Assembly: GCF_037042905.1 (NCBI RefSeq)
Contig: NC_087252.1
Location: 20,291,701-20,355,700, forward strand
Length of the DNA: 64,000 nt
Reading direction: 5' to 3'
Source: Lytechinus pictus
Lineage: Eukaryota > Echinodermata > Echinoidea > Temnopleuroida > Toxopneustidae
Shown here: positions 11,086 through 22,629 of the stretch, piece after piece
How the letters are laid out: every line of letters starts with the position of its first letter
How positions within the stretch are numbered: position 1 is the first letter of the stretch
Notes under the pieces: model-generated
The model's input: the letters and a program-made list of their open reading frames with translations, nothing else
What the model was told of the DNA's origin: nothing
Databases searched by the model: none
Translations under genes and position numbers: made by a program

Positions 11086-11979
11086 GATCGATTGTACATA
11101 ATACAGTCAATGTCTTTTGGCGGCCATTTTGAAAGTCAAAATACAATATTTAACACAAATATGAAACCCGAATAATATATTTCGTTGCAAATTATATTTG
11201 AAGACAGTATTCCACTAATTTACCACAAAAAAATACGTTTTAGTGCTCACCTTGTGATTGTTTTTGTCCTCTCTCACATCGTAGATCATAATTTTAGGGC
11301 CTTTGGCGGTCATATTAAATATCAAAATACAGGGTTTATCACATACATGGCATGTTAAATAATAAATTTCGTTAACAATAATGTTTTTAGTCAGTATTCC
11401 ACTCGTTTATCTCAACAAAATGCATTTTAGTGCTCACTCTTGTGATTTTTTGTGTCACCATTCACATTGTACATAATAGTGTTAGGGCTTTTGAAGGCCA
11501 TTTTGAATATCAAAATACAGGATTTATCACATAACTGACATAAAAAAATGATATATATCGTTAGCAATCATGTTTACAGACATTGCTTCACTCATAGATC
11601 ATAATTACTTGCATTTCAGTGCTCAATCTTGTAAAAATTAATTTTCCCCATTCATATTGTACAGGGTTCTATGATGGCGGCCATTTTGATATCAAGAAAA
11701 TAAATATTTTGACAAAAATCATTTTTTCAGATATTATTTCACTCCGGCAGCACAATTGCATGTACTTTAAAGCCAATGTGTGGACAATTTTATGATTTTC
11801 ATGGGTAATTTGAATATTTTGGCGGCCATATTGGATTTTGCCAATTTGCAGAAAACGCTCAAGGTTACACGAGTGGCATCATTCAGATTCGGAATCAGCA
11901 CCCTCGAATTGACAAGAAACCATAAAAAAACATTGTATATATAAAAAAAACAAGGTTCGACCCCTTCTATCCTGGACTA
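11086..11979. repeat. Right arm of the foldback element
   Basis: Five inverted-sense units with cores near 11119, 11305, 11493, 11676 and 11821. The outermost 230 bp (about 11740-11979) is the closest match to the left end (7-240), including the run GGTTACACGAGTGGCATCAT and the run GGAATCAGCACCCTCGAATT. Confidence 0.8.
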
Positions 11980-12115
11980 ATGGGTCGGGGAGTTGTGACT
12001 GGTAGTGTATATAAATCAACCGATTATCACTAGACACATCCTGTTGGTGTGTTGTTTAACTATGACAAAAATGTTTAAAATATGATAATATTGTAGTGGT
12101 GAATTAAAGTTATAC

Positions 12116-12310
12116 TTACACAATTTTGTGAAAGAAATGGATAAAGAGAACAATGGCAGGCGCAAGGTTCCTCCGAGTTATCTGCCCTTTGGAAAAATTG
12201 GTGATGCCGAAAAATTTCTCTGCCGGAAATCGAACCCGGGGTCCCAGCTTTGAACTCCGGTTCCTTAACCACGAGACCACAGAGACGGGATAGTGGCTAG
12301 GGCGCCCCCA
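12116..12310 (-). mobile_element. tRNA-derived SINE (minus strand)
   Basis: On the minus strand a tRNA-like head reads with an A-box-like TGGTCTCGTGGTTAAGG and a B-box-like CCCGGGTTCGATTTCC. Acceptor pairing is poor and a non-tRNA body continues toward 12116, so this is a SINE and not a functional tRNA. A second short tRNA-like piece (AGTGGTTAAGGCACCGGCG, plus strand) lies at about 12371-12390. Confidence 0.7.
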
Positions 12311-12414
12311 ATCCGATTGACAGATTTTCTTCTTTTGTCCGGTGTAGGTAAGGTGGGTTTTAAACAATAAGTGGTTAAGGCACCGGCGTTCAAAGCTGGA
12401 TTGCCAAAGCTGTT

Positions 12415-12645
12415 ATACGCGAAAAAATGTTTGATATTGTCTTTTTGAATGTTTGTTTTGATACGAAATACAAACAGGCAAAAATGATGTTTATTTGACT
12501 TGAATACAATTTTCATGAATTGATAAATTGCGTTGCCTTAATACATTAATCAAAGAAGAAAGTTATGTTCATCTCTATGGACAAACACTGTACATGGTAT
12601 CATTCGGGGATTTCCAATGCTCCTTCATTGTGTTATCATTACTAA
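12415..12645 (+). repeat. Dispersed copy of the 399-bp satellite unit
   Basis: This segment shares the runs GATATTGTCTTTTTGAATG, TTGACTTGAATACAATTTTC and CATTCGGGGATTT with the tandem array at 27150-28340. It is a single diverged partial unit. Confidence 0.75.
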
Positions 12646-14060
12646 ATGTGCATCTTTCGGGGAGGTGTCAATGGGTAGTCTATTCAACGACAATGAGTGT
12701 CGAATAGCCTTAAAAATAGATGGAAAAAAAGCAAGGGAAAGCACAGTGGTCGCCCAACTACCCTATATGACGACCCCCAAGATTTTTTTCTCGACTTCGA
12801 AGAAGGGGTATTGATGAACATAAGTAGGGAGCGAACATTCCGACATTCTGAATCTGAGTATGAATCACTAAAACAATTTCAAACTGAACTCCATTAACAC
12901 GAAATCATGAGTCATTCATTTCCCGTATGGGGTGTACATGATTACAAAGCTATCGAAGAATATAACACGTCGACAAATGCTGCTGAATTTGGCAATCGTT
13001 ACGAAAAGCTTGACAACTCATCGCAAAATTATTTTTCATCAATTCAATGCGATGAATCTTGTACATACACTTGTATATGAATGTCAATGCCACGAACACG
13101 CGGTTAAGAATTACAAAAGAAGTTGTAGGATGGAATGTCTGTAGTTTTGGGTGTGTGTTTTAGTATGTGCGTGTGTGCACGTGTGAGAGAAATAGAGTCA
13201 CACCTGTGTTGGTCGGTGTACGTATATAAGCAAGGAGGTTCCATCCCGAAACATACTTCGCTTGAGGGCATGTGTTTCATGTATATTTCCGGCTCACGAT
13301 TTAAACATTAGTTTTGAGGATAAGTGGTCGATTGATAAAGCGCCTGACTACAACAGTTTGGGGTTTCATTCCTGGGATATTTACGCCCAAGAGCAGTAGT
13401 ATTTTACCTGCAATGTCCATTTTATCGTATCTCAAATAGAGCAAGTACTATATTGGTACCACCATTTGTACATTCTTTTCTAACCAACAAATAACTATAA
13501 AATTTGAAAATCATATTAACAGTGCCAAACCTTTAGGACACGACTGTACAATTATATATTGTCTCTACAAATGTTCATCCTTCTTGTTGTTCAATGCTCA
13601 AAACCTTCTCCACAGCTTGATCATGATGCGATCGATACATTCGCAATCAATTTGGCGTTGAGCCAGAGATAGTTGGTTTTCCCTACGATCAAAAGGCACC
13701 AACTAGTACGCCAACCGATTGCAAAGCATTAATTGTTATTTTATTCTATATTACTCCTTTTGTGACGAAAGACCTTCCTTTTGAGTATTTTGCACACTTC
13801 ACTTAGGTGACGTGTGGAGACCCAGATCAAGCTCTAGCTTGTACGGAAGCTTTAAAGTGCCATCGACTTGTAGAATTGGTGAGATAAAGTAAAAAAAAAA
13901 TCATTGTTCGAAATAGACATATGAAATACTCCGAAAATTTTGCTTTTCCCAATCGATCGTGGGCCCGGCAGCCGCTGTGTAGTGCTAGATCGACGAGGGT
14001 TTATCCCTATATCGTTGAACGCCAAACAGGATAGCAACAACTCATATTTATAAACGTCTG
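12646..14060. other. Intergenic, no gene recognised
   Basis: Short open frames at 12697-12897 and 12932-13144 show no family features. A degenerate tRNA-like piece (AAGTGGTCGATTGATAAAGC then GGGGTTTCATTCC, plus strand, about 13321-13375) suggests an old SINE. The remainder is AT-rich with a short GT tract near 13150-13180. Confidence 0.5.
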
Positions 14061-14065
14061 TTGGT

Positions 14066-14146
14066 CTGACGTGGCCGGGGTTTGAACCCCGACCTCCCGG
14101 TTGTGAGACGGACGCTCTACCAACTGAGCCAACACACCGGTCAATG
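14066..14146 (-). mobile_element. tRNA-derived SINE head, tRNA-Val(CAC)-like
   Basis: On the minus strand it reads GGCTCAGTTGGTAGAGC (A box, D arm), an anticodon-loop-like CTCACAA and GGGGTTCAAACCCC (B box, perfect T stem). The 5' and 3' acceptor sequences do not pair, so a functional tRNA is unlikely. Confidence 0.6.
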
Positions 14147-14339
14147 GTTCTCTCTCAGCATACATAACAATATCATTGTGTTGACTTGGCGAGATATAAT
14201 GTCTCGCCAAGTTGAAATATAACTTTTCATATGTAGACTTAGCGATATAATATATCGGGCCAAATTGACAAATTTCTTGTAGGTCTATGTCGACTTGGGG
14301 ATAAAAAGTGTCTAGTCAAGTTGACATGTCGACATATCT

Positions 14340-15345
14340 CGCCATAACGTGTAGTGGGTTGAAGTCAATATCCTTAAGACAAATTTTGTGCTATTTAGTA
14401 ATACTTTGCAAAATCTTCCTGGAGATTTCATTTTGAACGATACGCTTCTCAACAGAGTCACTTCAATTGAATTCTTAGGGCTTATGATTGACGATAAGAT
14501 GATATTGAATATTTTAATGTATCCAAAAAAATGTCGCGAAATATTGGTATAATAAATAAAATTAAACATTTTTTTCCAGAAATCAACACTTTTTATACTT
14601 TACTTTCCACTAATACTTCCATATTTCAATTATGTAATATTGACATGGGGTAATGCATACGCAAATCTCACCGACAAAATACTTATTCTACAAAAGAAGG
14701 TTATAAGGATTATAAAGCTCTTAATCGTTCCAATACCGATGATTTGCTCTACAAGTCGAATATCCTAACATTTCCGGATTCGTTTCTTTTTCATACAGGG
14801 CAATTCATGTACAAATTGAACGTAAATGTTCTACCAAACATATTGAATATTATGTCTACAAAAAAGAAAACACCATAATACCAAACTCGACAATGATTCC
14901 TCCGTTTCCATCTTCCCCGCACTCGCACTCTCTTTGTGCAGAAAGCTTTTTACGGTCCTAAATACTGGAATTCTTTCAGGAATAACATTAAAAACAAGCT
15001 GAACAAAAAACAATTCTCGAAATATATAGAGCGAAATCAACTGAGCGATCGGTACCCAACTTTGTCCTACTTATACTCTCCACCTTATTTTTCTTCTTCT
15101 CTCTGTCTCCTTCCTCTCTTCCTCTTTCACCAACAGCTATGCATCACTCTATCCGCTGGGTTACTTTTCATTCTCCTTCCATTTATTGCATATTCCATAT
15201 TGCAAATGTTAAATCAACTTTATTCATTTTCGTATGTTATACTTATACCTAAAAATCTATATTTTATCGAATTCATTGAGGGATCCACATTTAACAAGCC
15301 CTGCTTTTCTCAACTTCTATTTTATTAATAAAGATTAATAAAAAT
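14340..15345 (+). pseudogene. Degraded LINE reverse-transcriptase C-terminal fragment, copy 1
   Basis: Translated with several frame changes, this gives pieces such as LLNRVTSIEFLGLMIDDKM, SKKMSRNIGIINKIKHFFPE, KVIRIIKALNRSNTDDLLYK and GPKYWNSFRNNIKNKLN. They match the region after the YADD motif of CR1/Jockey-type reverse transcriptases and the usual 'G..W N' segment near the C-terminus. A 3' UTR follows, including GAGGGATCCACATTTAACAA near 15279, a phrase that recurs near 29585. It ends at an AATAAAGATTAATAAAAATAG tail. Not functional. Confidence 0.75.
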
Positions 15346-15439
15346 AGCCTGCAAATGTTTAATCGAGATTGTTCTAGATCTTTATTTAACAACATTGTAT
15401 ATATCATAGGTGTAGATGATTATCATTATAGTTTATTGC

Positions 15440-16367
15440 TTACCGAAAACTTTACTTCATTTGTAATTACGGAATACGTGGAGTTGCCTGGTCATGGATA
15501 AAAAGTTATCTTTCAAATCGACAACAGTTCGTCTCTATTAATGATATCAAATCTCCGCTGTCCTCTCTTAATTGTGGAGTGCCACAAGGTTCGATTTTGG
15601 GACCACTTCTGTTTTTAATATATACCAATGATATAGTAAATTCTTTCGTTTATTTTATATGCTGACGACACCAACATTTTGTTATCTCACAGAAACTTCG
15701 ATGAATTGATAAATAGAATGAATTTGGAATTTAAAAAATGTTTCGTCATGTTTTGAATGTAACAAGTTATCCTTAAACATAAGTAAAACCCATTTTGTTC
15801 AATTTTCAAACTACTCATAGGAATGATGATTTTCCCCAAGACATTCTAATTGACAATGAGCCCATAGACAAAGAAAAATATGTGAAATTTCTTGGTATTA
15901 CAATAGACAAACATTTATCATGGAACCAACATGTAAGCAATATATCCTCATCAATGGCTAAAGGAATTAGAATATTAAAAGTATTTTTTGCCGGAACATT
16001 CCCTTTTAATAATATACAATGCTTTGGTACTACCATATATTAATTATTGTAACCTTATTTGGGGAAACTGTAGTAAAACTAGCATTGAACATTTACTTTT
16101 ATAACAAAAGAAAGATGCAAGGATCTGCACAAAATCAACATATCTTTCACACACTGATCCTCTTTTTTATCGTCTAAAAACGTATAATAAATGATATAAA
16201 TACTTTACAAATAGCTATTCTTATGTATAAATATCATTACAAACTCTTTCCTCTTGTATTTACCGATTTCTTTTCATATAATAACAACTTACATTCATAT
16301 CCAACACGGACTTGTCAGAATATTCACTTAGGCAATCCTAGAACACTATTAGCACTTACAACACTTA
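15440..16367 (+). pseudogene. Degraded LINE reverse transcriptase, copy 2, 5' portion
   Basis: It contains YGIRGVAWSWIKSYLSNRQQ, GVPQGSILGPLLFLIYTNDI (RT motif B region) and YADDTNILLSH (motif C), then YVKFLGITIDKHLSWNQHVS. Stops and frame changes make it inactive. The reading is cut exactly at 16367 by a Harbinger-like element and resumes at 22161. Confidence 0.8.
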
Positions 16368-19344
16368 TGGGGTGTTGCAAGAAACTTGCAATTGAACGCA
16401 AATCGAACGCAACTCCCAAAATTGAGCGTAAGTCCTCCGATTAAACGCAAATCTGCAATTGAACGCACGTTACGTTCAATCCTGTTGCAAGAAGAAGTTG
16501 CGTTTGATCAATTGAACGTAGATCAAGCGCAAGCTTTGCAATTGATTGCAAATCGAACGTAACTTATGTAAGATTTTGTAGGATGCGCAAAATTTGCGTT
16601 CGATTTACGTTCAATTGATTGTCCATAGGCTTGTGTACTAAAAATTCTGCAAATTTTTTTTTTGTATTTTGTTTTGAAAACTTGTGTAAATTATGCCATT
16701 TTCAATTTTCCATGGGTTTTTTTCAAGAAAAACTTGAAATAATGTTATTTTCAATCTTTATAGGCCTCTTCAGCAATTATGCCATTATTTTCACACAATT
16801 TCAGTACATTCTCTCCTAATATCATTTTAAAGTGTGTCAATAACCAAAAATATTCTACTCTTGTTATCAGAGGTCATGGAATATTCAAATTGTGATTTCT
16901 GAAATAATTTGTATAAAAATGTTGAAGAAATAATAACTCTCCATAGGCACAAAAGCCACTCTTTATTAGAAACACTTCATGCACTGGCAAATGCTTATCA
17001 ATATTTCTGAGCATTTGCAGTAAATACAACTCAGAATATGTTTTGCAATGGCACTAAATTGCTTAAATGCTTTCATTCATACATATCATAATGAATAACA
17101 TGCCCAATTAAGTTATTTTAGTTTGATTTTCAAATAAAACATACATTTCAGGAGATTGCTACACTTCAAAATCTGAAGCTCTCTTGTTTCTCTCTCTTTA
17201 ATCATGAGATTGCATCGTAGATATACATCACACTTGCATACAGGGATGAGGTCGAGGCTGATTCTTCCGAGTCATGAGGCAGCTTGAGAGAACTTCCCAT
17301 AGATTATGTACAGTGACTCGGACCAAGGCCAGCAAAATGTTGCCTCGAGGTCAGCATTGACTACATCCCTGCTTGGACTTGAAAAGATCCATTGATCTGT
17401 GCACAAAAAAGAACACTGCTCAAGACATTCATTATTGATGGACCTTTTATTTTCATTTTCAATGTTTCTTGCTCTCGAGGAATTACTTCTGAGATTCAGT
17501 TATATGAAATAAAAATTTCATATCATCTTAATCAAGTGTTTCACCACAGAATGTCTTGTTTGAAATTGATGTGTCTCATGCAGAAGACCACAGTCCTTAA
17601 AGTTGGCATGAAGAATCCATAGAAGTCCAGTCAGGAAAGCCCCAATCGTCTCTGCTTGAAGGAACAAATCTGGTTTCCAGAAGCAGTCTAATTTGAGATA
17701 AATTTGGAGAGCTCCATGGAGTGAAGTTTTTAAACAAGCAACGCCCTCATTCTGAAGTCCACTCTTATAATGATGTTACTACAGACAGGAGCAGCTCTGA
17801 ATTCAGTTCTGATAATCAACCTGTTCATAAAAAATAATAATATGGGAAATAATGCAAGCCCATAACTATACATAGCTCGGGTTAGTTCAAATTTTGTCCT
17901 TTCAGTGCAAGAACGCCCTTAGCAAAACATTTTTGTGCACCCATCGGTGCAGAAATGCCCCGATGTCTGCTGGTAAGGGCCTTGTTTGCACCCAAATGAT
18001 GATATGATAGAGGGATAGTGGCTTACTCCTGAGACCATAGTAATTGGCAATTTGCCATGATGTAATCTAAAAAAGTGTGAACTGATTGTTTTTCCCCAAA
18101 TAAAAGAATCACGGAAATTAAAATATTCAATAAATTAAATCAACGAAAGCAAAATACACACTTTCATACAGTACACCTTGGATGAGCACAACCACCCCCT
18201 CCCCTCCCCCCATCAATGGGATGTCTTCATTGCTGAGAAGTCCAGTCAAGATAGAGATTTGTGTTAACCTTTTTCATTTTGCATTATCCTTGGGTCAATG
18301 TGTACAGATTTCACCCCCATCCGCATTACGATCATGGTGAATTATTAATAATAATACAGTTTACATGTAACCTACCATTCAAGAGTTGATAAAATGAATC
18401 AATCAGCTGGTTGCAAGAACACACATTGTAGCAGACACAGTTATGGTGGTTCTGAGGTTCCAGACTTCTTTGTCATAACTGTAGTAAGCAATTAAAAGCA
18501 AAAAGCAAAGAGATAAAACATATTCATGAAATGAATATACAAGCTCAGTTGCCAGTGTGTTAATCATTATAGCATTCCAAGGGTGTTTTGATTAAAGTCA
18601 CTTCTGGCCTGGGGAGGGGCACTATGGTTCCTCAGCCATGGGCGGCGCAATTAAAAAAAATATGAAATCATACCTTTTGCTTTAAATTTACTAAAAAAGC
18701 TCGTAATAGAATGCCAAACTTTGGTGTACATATTCCTTTCTAGAGCAATCCTAACAACTTTACTTTAAAAAATCTGGTATCAAAATAAATTCCTTTCAAT
18801 TCATGTTTTTTTTTAATATTTTTTCTTAACTTCTTTAATTTTTTTTATTGTTATTTTCAAGACAAAGTTCATCAGTGACATTAAATTACAAAATTACCCA
18901 GTTATGAATATTGACTTTTTACATGTTATCATGTTTTTGTCTGACATGTACTTAAAGAAACATAATGTTGCAAAATTTCCTGACCCTGTACCTGGGAATG
19001 GCAAATTTAGTATCAAAAGTTGTGTGAGACTTGAAAGTAAAACGTCAGTCAGCGGTGCGGGAATAAAATTTTGAGTGGCAGATTTATTCTGAAAAATGTC
19101 AAGGGGGACCATATGCCATATGCCCCCCCCCCCCGAGTATTGTGCTTGATGTAAAAGGATGTAAAAAAAAACATGATTATGCATTCAATATTAATAATGA
19201 TGCACCATATGAGACACCCTTTAACTGAAAGCACCTGGTAAAGCATTGTAATCATCCATTTAACAATTTAAAGTGAAAAAAAAATTGTCATCTATATAGC
19301 ACCTCATGTGCTTGCATGAAAATCAAGAGTCAGCTACATAGTAG

Positions 19345-20325
19345 CCCAGGGGGGGGGGGGGTACTCACGAGATAAGGCATATGGGGATATGCCGCAGGAA
19401 TGGGTCGCCTTTTTTGAAGAAATCCCTAAACATGGCGTATGGTTTTATGCTGGAAAATCCCTAAGTATGGCCCAATTTTTAGTTAATGTCCTTAAATATG
19501 GGTCCATATTCTACTCCAATGTCTTAGGTGCAAATACAAAATGACCTTACATTTTGGGCGATAACCTTTTTTTTTTTGCTTGTGTGGTAAAATTATAGGT
19601 AATGGTATAAGTATAACCTGTGAGGGAAAAGGGGGAAAGTGGGATTAGCAGAAGGAATCACAGATATACTCACCAGTCAGAAGTTGGTGCAAGGCACGTT
19701 GAAAATAATGATAAACCAAAAAGCAGGCTCAAAGAATGATGTTGCTGTGATATATATTTGCTGTAGATAGTTGATATTGGTGTGACGTATTCTTGGTGTA
19801 GATGTAGATAAAACTCGAAGGGCGAAAGGGCGAAGCAAAAGGTAGATTTGTGTAGAAACACAGACGTCCTCGTCTCGCACCGGTCGACTCTCCAAGTGAT
19901 CATCAGATCACTTGGCTGGCCTGACTATGCAGCTATGCTGAGACCTGAGTTGTGCACCCAAGCATGGATGAATGCACAGGGCTTGGGTCTATTGTTGTGT
20001 GCACACAGCCTCTAGCCCATAGTATATGTGTATTCTATGCTCCAACCAAGGAGGTAGTTGCTCCAACCCATCCCACAGTAGTACATGTATGTAGGGAGCA
20101 GTCGCGCGTGCCCCAGACTGTGGTACATTTTACCACACTTGTCAAGTTTTTCCAGGCGAAAATGTGCCCCCCCCCTTTTGGAAATCCTGGATCCGCCCCT
20201 GTAATGAATCCCTAATAATGGATACCTTTTTAGACAAAATGACCTGTAAATATGGGTACGGGTTTCGAACTTACAGCCACACACCTTTGTCCAAACCAAA
20301 TCTAAGTACCTCCCCCCGGCATAGT
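19345..20325. mobile_element. Poly-G-ended MITE pair, disrupted
   Basis: The left part begins with G12 then TACTCACGAGATAAGG, and the right part ends CTAAGTACCTCCCCCCGG. Between them are related phrases (AATCCCTAA, TAAATATGGG, AAATGACCT) in both halves. A piece with the inverted hAT-like end CCTGGATCCGCCCCTG (20190 region) interrupts it. The rest of the interior (19560-20130) is unexplained. Confidence 0.5.
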
Positions 20326-20780
20326 AGATCTACATATTGAATCTAAAAAATAAATGTATTTACATGTATATTTTTTATATTTATATGAGATGAATATTAA
20401 AAATGTGACTCATACGGCACATCATTACAAATCAACGACACAAATACTGTCCTTGCAAAGAACCTCTTGTGCAATCTGCCCGTAAGAAATTTAAAAAGAG
20501 CCCTGGGCAGGCAACATCCTATTCAATGTCAAAACTTCCCCAAGAATGTGGCAGATGTGGACAATAGATTCTGAAAAGTAGCCCAATACATGTAGACCCC
20601 CTATACCTTTGTTTCCTTTTCTTGTCTGGCGAGATATACGGAGTCTGGAGAACCCTCCCCCCAAAATAAAAAAATAATAATAATAAATGATTAATTTTTT
20701 TATCCTCCAAAGACAAAAGTCGAAACAGCAAAATTTTCACTTTATCCCAGGCCAGGCCAAGGAAAGTCATAAAAAGGGAG

Positions 20781-21405
20781 GTTAACGGTAGACTACCTCG
20801 AGCGAAGTTCGTGCAGTCTCCACTCCACTTCACTACCGCTACACTACGCTCCACCTACACAAACTTCGAGACCGTGAACTCTATCTGATATTCCGAGAGA
20901 CAAAGGTGGGATTTTATGGGGGAAAATATAAAATTCATGCAACATCACGACCTTTAAAAACAATTGAATTTAATATTCTTACTTTACACCAAGTTTCACT
21001 TCTTTTCCATACTTCTATCAGTCTCAATATTGGTGATTTAGAGTCAACATGAAGTTCCTCACACGTATAAATAATTCGCTGCCGATTTCAAAACATTGCA
21101 TGCACGCGCGATACGGCAGCGAATTATTTATTTGTGTGAGGAACTGCATGTTGGCTCTAAATCACCAATTTTGAGACTGATAGAAGCATGGAAAAGTGAA
21201 ACTTGGTGTAAGAATATTAGTTAGGTCTAATTGTTTTTAAAGATCGTGATGTTGCATGACTTTTATATTTTCCCCCCATAAAATCCCACCTTTGTCACTC
21301 GGAATATCAGATAGAGTTCAGTCTCGAATTTCGGGTAGGTGGAGCGTAGTGTAGCGGTAGTGAAGTGGAGTAGGGCCTGCATGAACTTCGCTCAAGGTAA
21401 CGTTA
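20781..21405. mobile_element. Near-perfect 625-bp foldback element
   Basis: Two arms of roughly 290 bp are inverted copies. They share the blocks GAGCGAAGTTC, CCACTTCACTACCGCTACAC, ACTCTATCTGATATTCCGAG, CAAAGGTGGGATTTTATGGG, CACCAAGTTTCACTT and AATAATTCGCTGCCG. They flank a short loop of about 30 bases with ATTGCATGCACGCGCG (about 21090-21120). Ends are near GTTAACG and CGTTAGAC. It sits inside the Harbinger-like element and carries no coding sequence. Confidence 0.85.
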
Positions 21406-22160
21406 GACAGACTCTTAAAAAAAGAGAGACAAATGGAGAGGAATATTTTTTTGGTGAAATTTCTAGGCCCCTAGACTGTAATGCCAAATGGAAGTCTTTA
21501 ATTTCTATTTACTGAAATCTGGATTGCTATTCGCCGTTGAAACCGATATAACTTAAAAAATCATTTCAAATAGGAACAAAAAATAATCTTTAAAGGTCAT
21601 TTTCGATGTTTCATACATAATAAGAGCCTACACATTTACTAGCTTCTGGGTGATTTTTAACAGCACTGCACCGGCAATGACCTGCCGTGTTGTTGATACA
21701 ACCGTGCATTACCGACACAAAAAGTCAAGTGTGGGACTGGGATTGAAATTGTACGGTAGAAAATTTGTTGAAGGTGAAATTTCGACCAGCGATTAAGATT
21801 TATTTTCACTTTTCCCAAAATAATTTTTTCCCTGGCATAGGTCTAAAATATATAAATTATCTAAAAACATACATAATGGAGAAAGAATTGTCTGAAAAAT
21901 GAATATTTTCTACTTACTCTCTTCCACAAACAGGATTGTTGTAAGCCATTATTTTGCTTTTTCGGCTAGTCTTGTGCTGCAGACCCTGTTTACAGCTGCA
22001 AATCGTCTGCAGATCAGCTGCAACTTGCGTTCAATCGCAAGCCTTTTTCTTGCAACGCAAATTGGCGATTGATTGCTAGTTGCAGTCGATCGGAATCGGC
22101 TGCAAAGTTGCAGTCGATTTGCAATCAATTGCAACGTAACTTTCTTGCAACGCCCCATTA

Positions 22161-22625
22161 GACATCATGGGCCTGACATATGGAATACTTTGCCAAATTC
22201 ACTCAAACAGTTAAGATTCATTTCTTATTGAATAAATATTCATAAAGTTAAATGGAAATTGTTCTTTCTCGTTCTTTCTCTATATCTTATGAAACACATA
22301 ATTTCAAAAACAGACAAAAACAACCAAATTGAAAATAAAACATACATTATGAGGAACAAGCGTACCCCCGCCATTATGCACCTGCACCCTTACGTTAAGA
22401 TATGTAGGATGAATAATAATTGTCATTGTTTTCTGGGGTTGCCATGCAGTCAAGCTTAGCTTATAGTGGAAACCCCTATACAACCTTCTAAAATTCGATA
22501 TGTATTAATAGAAAATGCAATTTTGTTCAATGTTTTGCTTGTCAGTTATACGTATTTTATTATTGTATTTTCTTTGTCAATGTGTTTATAAAAAAAAGTG
22601 TTGCAGAAACCAATAAATGAAATGA
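22161..22625 (+). pseudogene. Degraded LINE copy 2, 3' portion resuming after the insertion
   Basis: Immediately after the TTA duplication the frame reads RHHGPDIWNTLPNSLKQLRF, the usual C-terminal 'GP..WN.LP.s.k' segment of CR1/Jockey-type LINEs, followed by a 3' UTR ending CCAATAAATGAAATGAAAAA. It continues the frame broken at 16367. Confidence 0.8.
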
Positions 22626-22629
22626 AAAA

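Larger units (their letters stand above)
7..11979. mobile_element. Foldback DNA element with tandem-repeat arms, split by a LINE
   Basis: The outermost 13 bases TAGTCCAGGATAG at 7-19 reappear inverted at 11967-11979. Inversion then continues inward through AGGGGTCGAACCTTGTTT and the TTGACAAGAAACCATAAAAA block. The left arm (7 to about 1526) holds units with a TTCAAAATGGCCGCCAT-type core near 165, 306, 499, 699, 890, 1088, 1277 and 1465, spaced about 190-200 bp after the first gap. From about 1526 the same unit runs in the opposite sense, near 1532 and 1738, and after a 9.3 kb interruption near 11119, 11305, 11493, 11676 and 11821. Without the interruption the element would be about 2.7 kb with its symmetry centre near 1526. 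No transposase is visible. Left bases 20-30 are an extra 11 bp. No clear target duplication could be read because only six bases of left flank are present. The family is unknown to me. Confidence 0.8.
16368..22157. mobile_element. PIF/Harbinger-like DNA element, 5.8 kb, TTA target duplication
   Basis: The termini read TGGGGTGTTGCAAGAAAC at the left and, inverted, TGGGGCGTTGCAAGAAAG at the right, flanked by TTA at 16365-16367 and TTA at 22158-22160. Three-base TWA duplications and GTTGCA-type subterminal repeats rich in GCAAT/GATTGC are typical of PIF/Harbinger. About 250 bp at each end is packed with motifs like ATTGAACGCAAATCGAACG. The terminal motif recurs 110 bp inside the left end (16484) and 95 bp inside the right end (22047). 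I found no transposase or Myb-like frame inside, so it is non-autonomous or decayed. Removing it restores the reading of the LINE in which it sits. Confidence 0.8.

Noticed and set aside
12075-12516. Three overlapping minus-strand frames near 12.1-12.5 kb
   Set aside because: They pass through a tRNA-derived SINE and a satellite unit.
14066-14146. Functional tRNA-Val gene
   Set aside because: D arm, anticodon loop and T arm look good, but the acceptor stem does not pair and the anticodon stem has a mismatch; a SINE head is more likely.
16368-22157. Transposase gene inside the Harbinger-like element
   Set aside because: No frame above about 110 codons and no DDE or Myb-like motif could be read on either strand.
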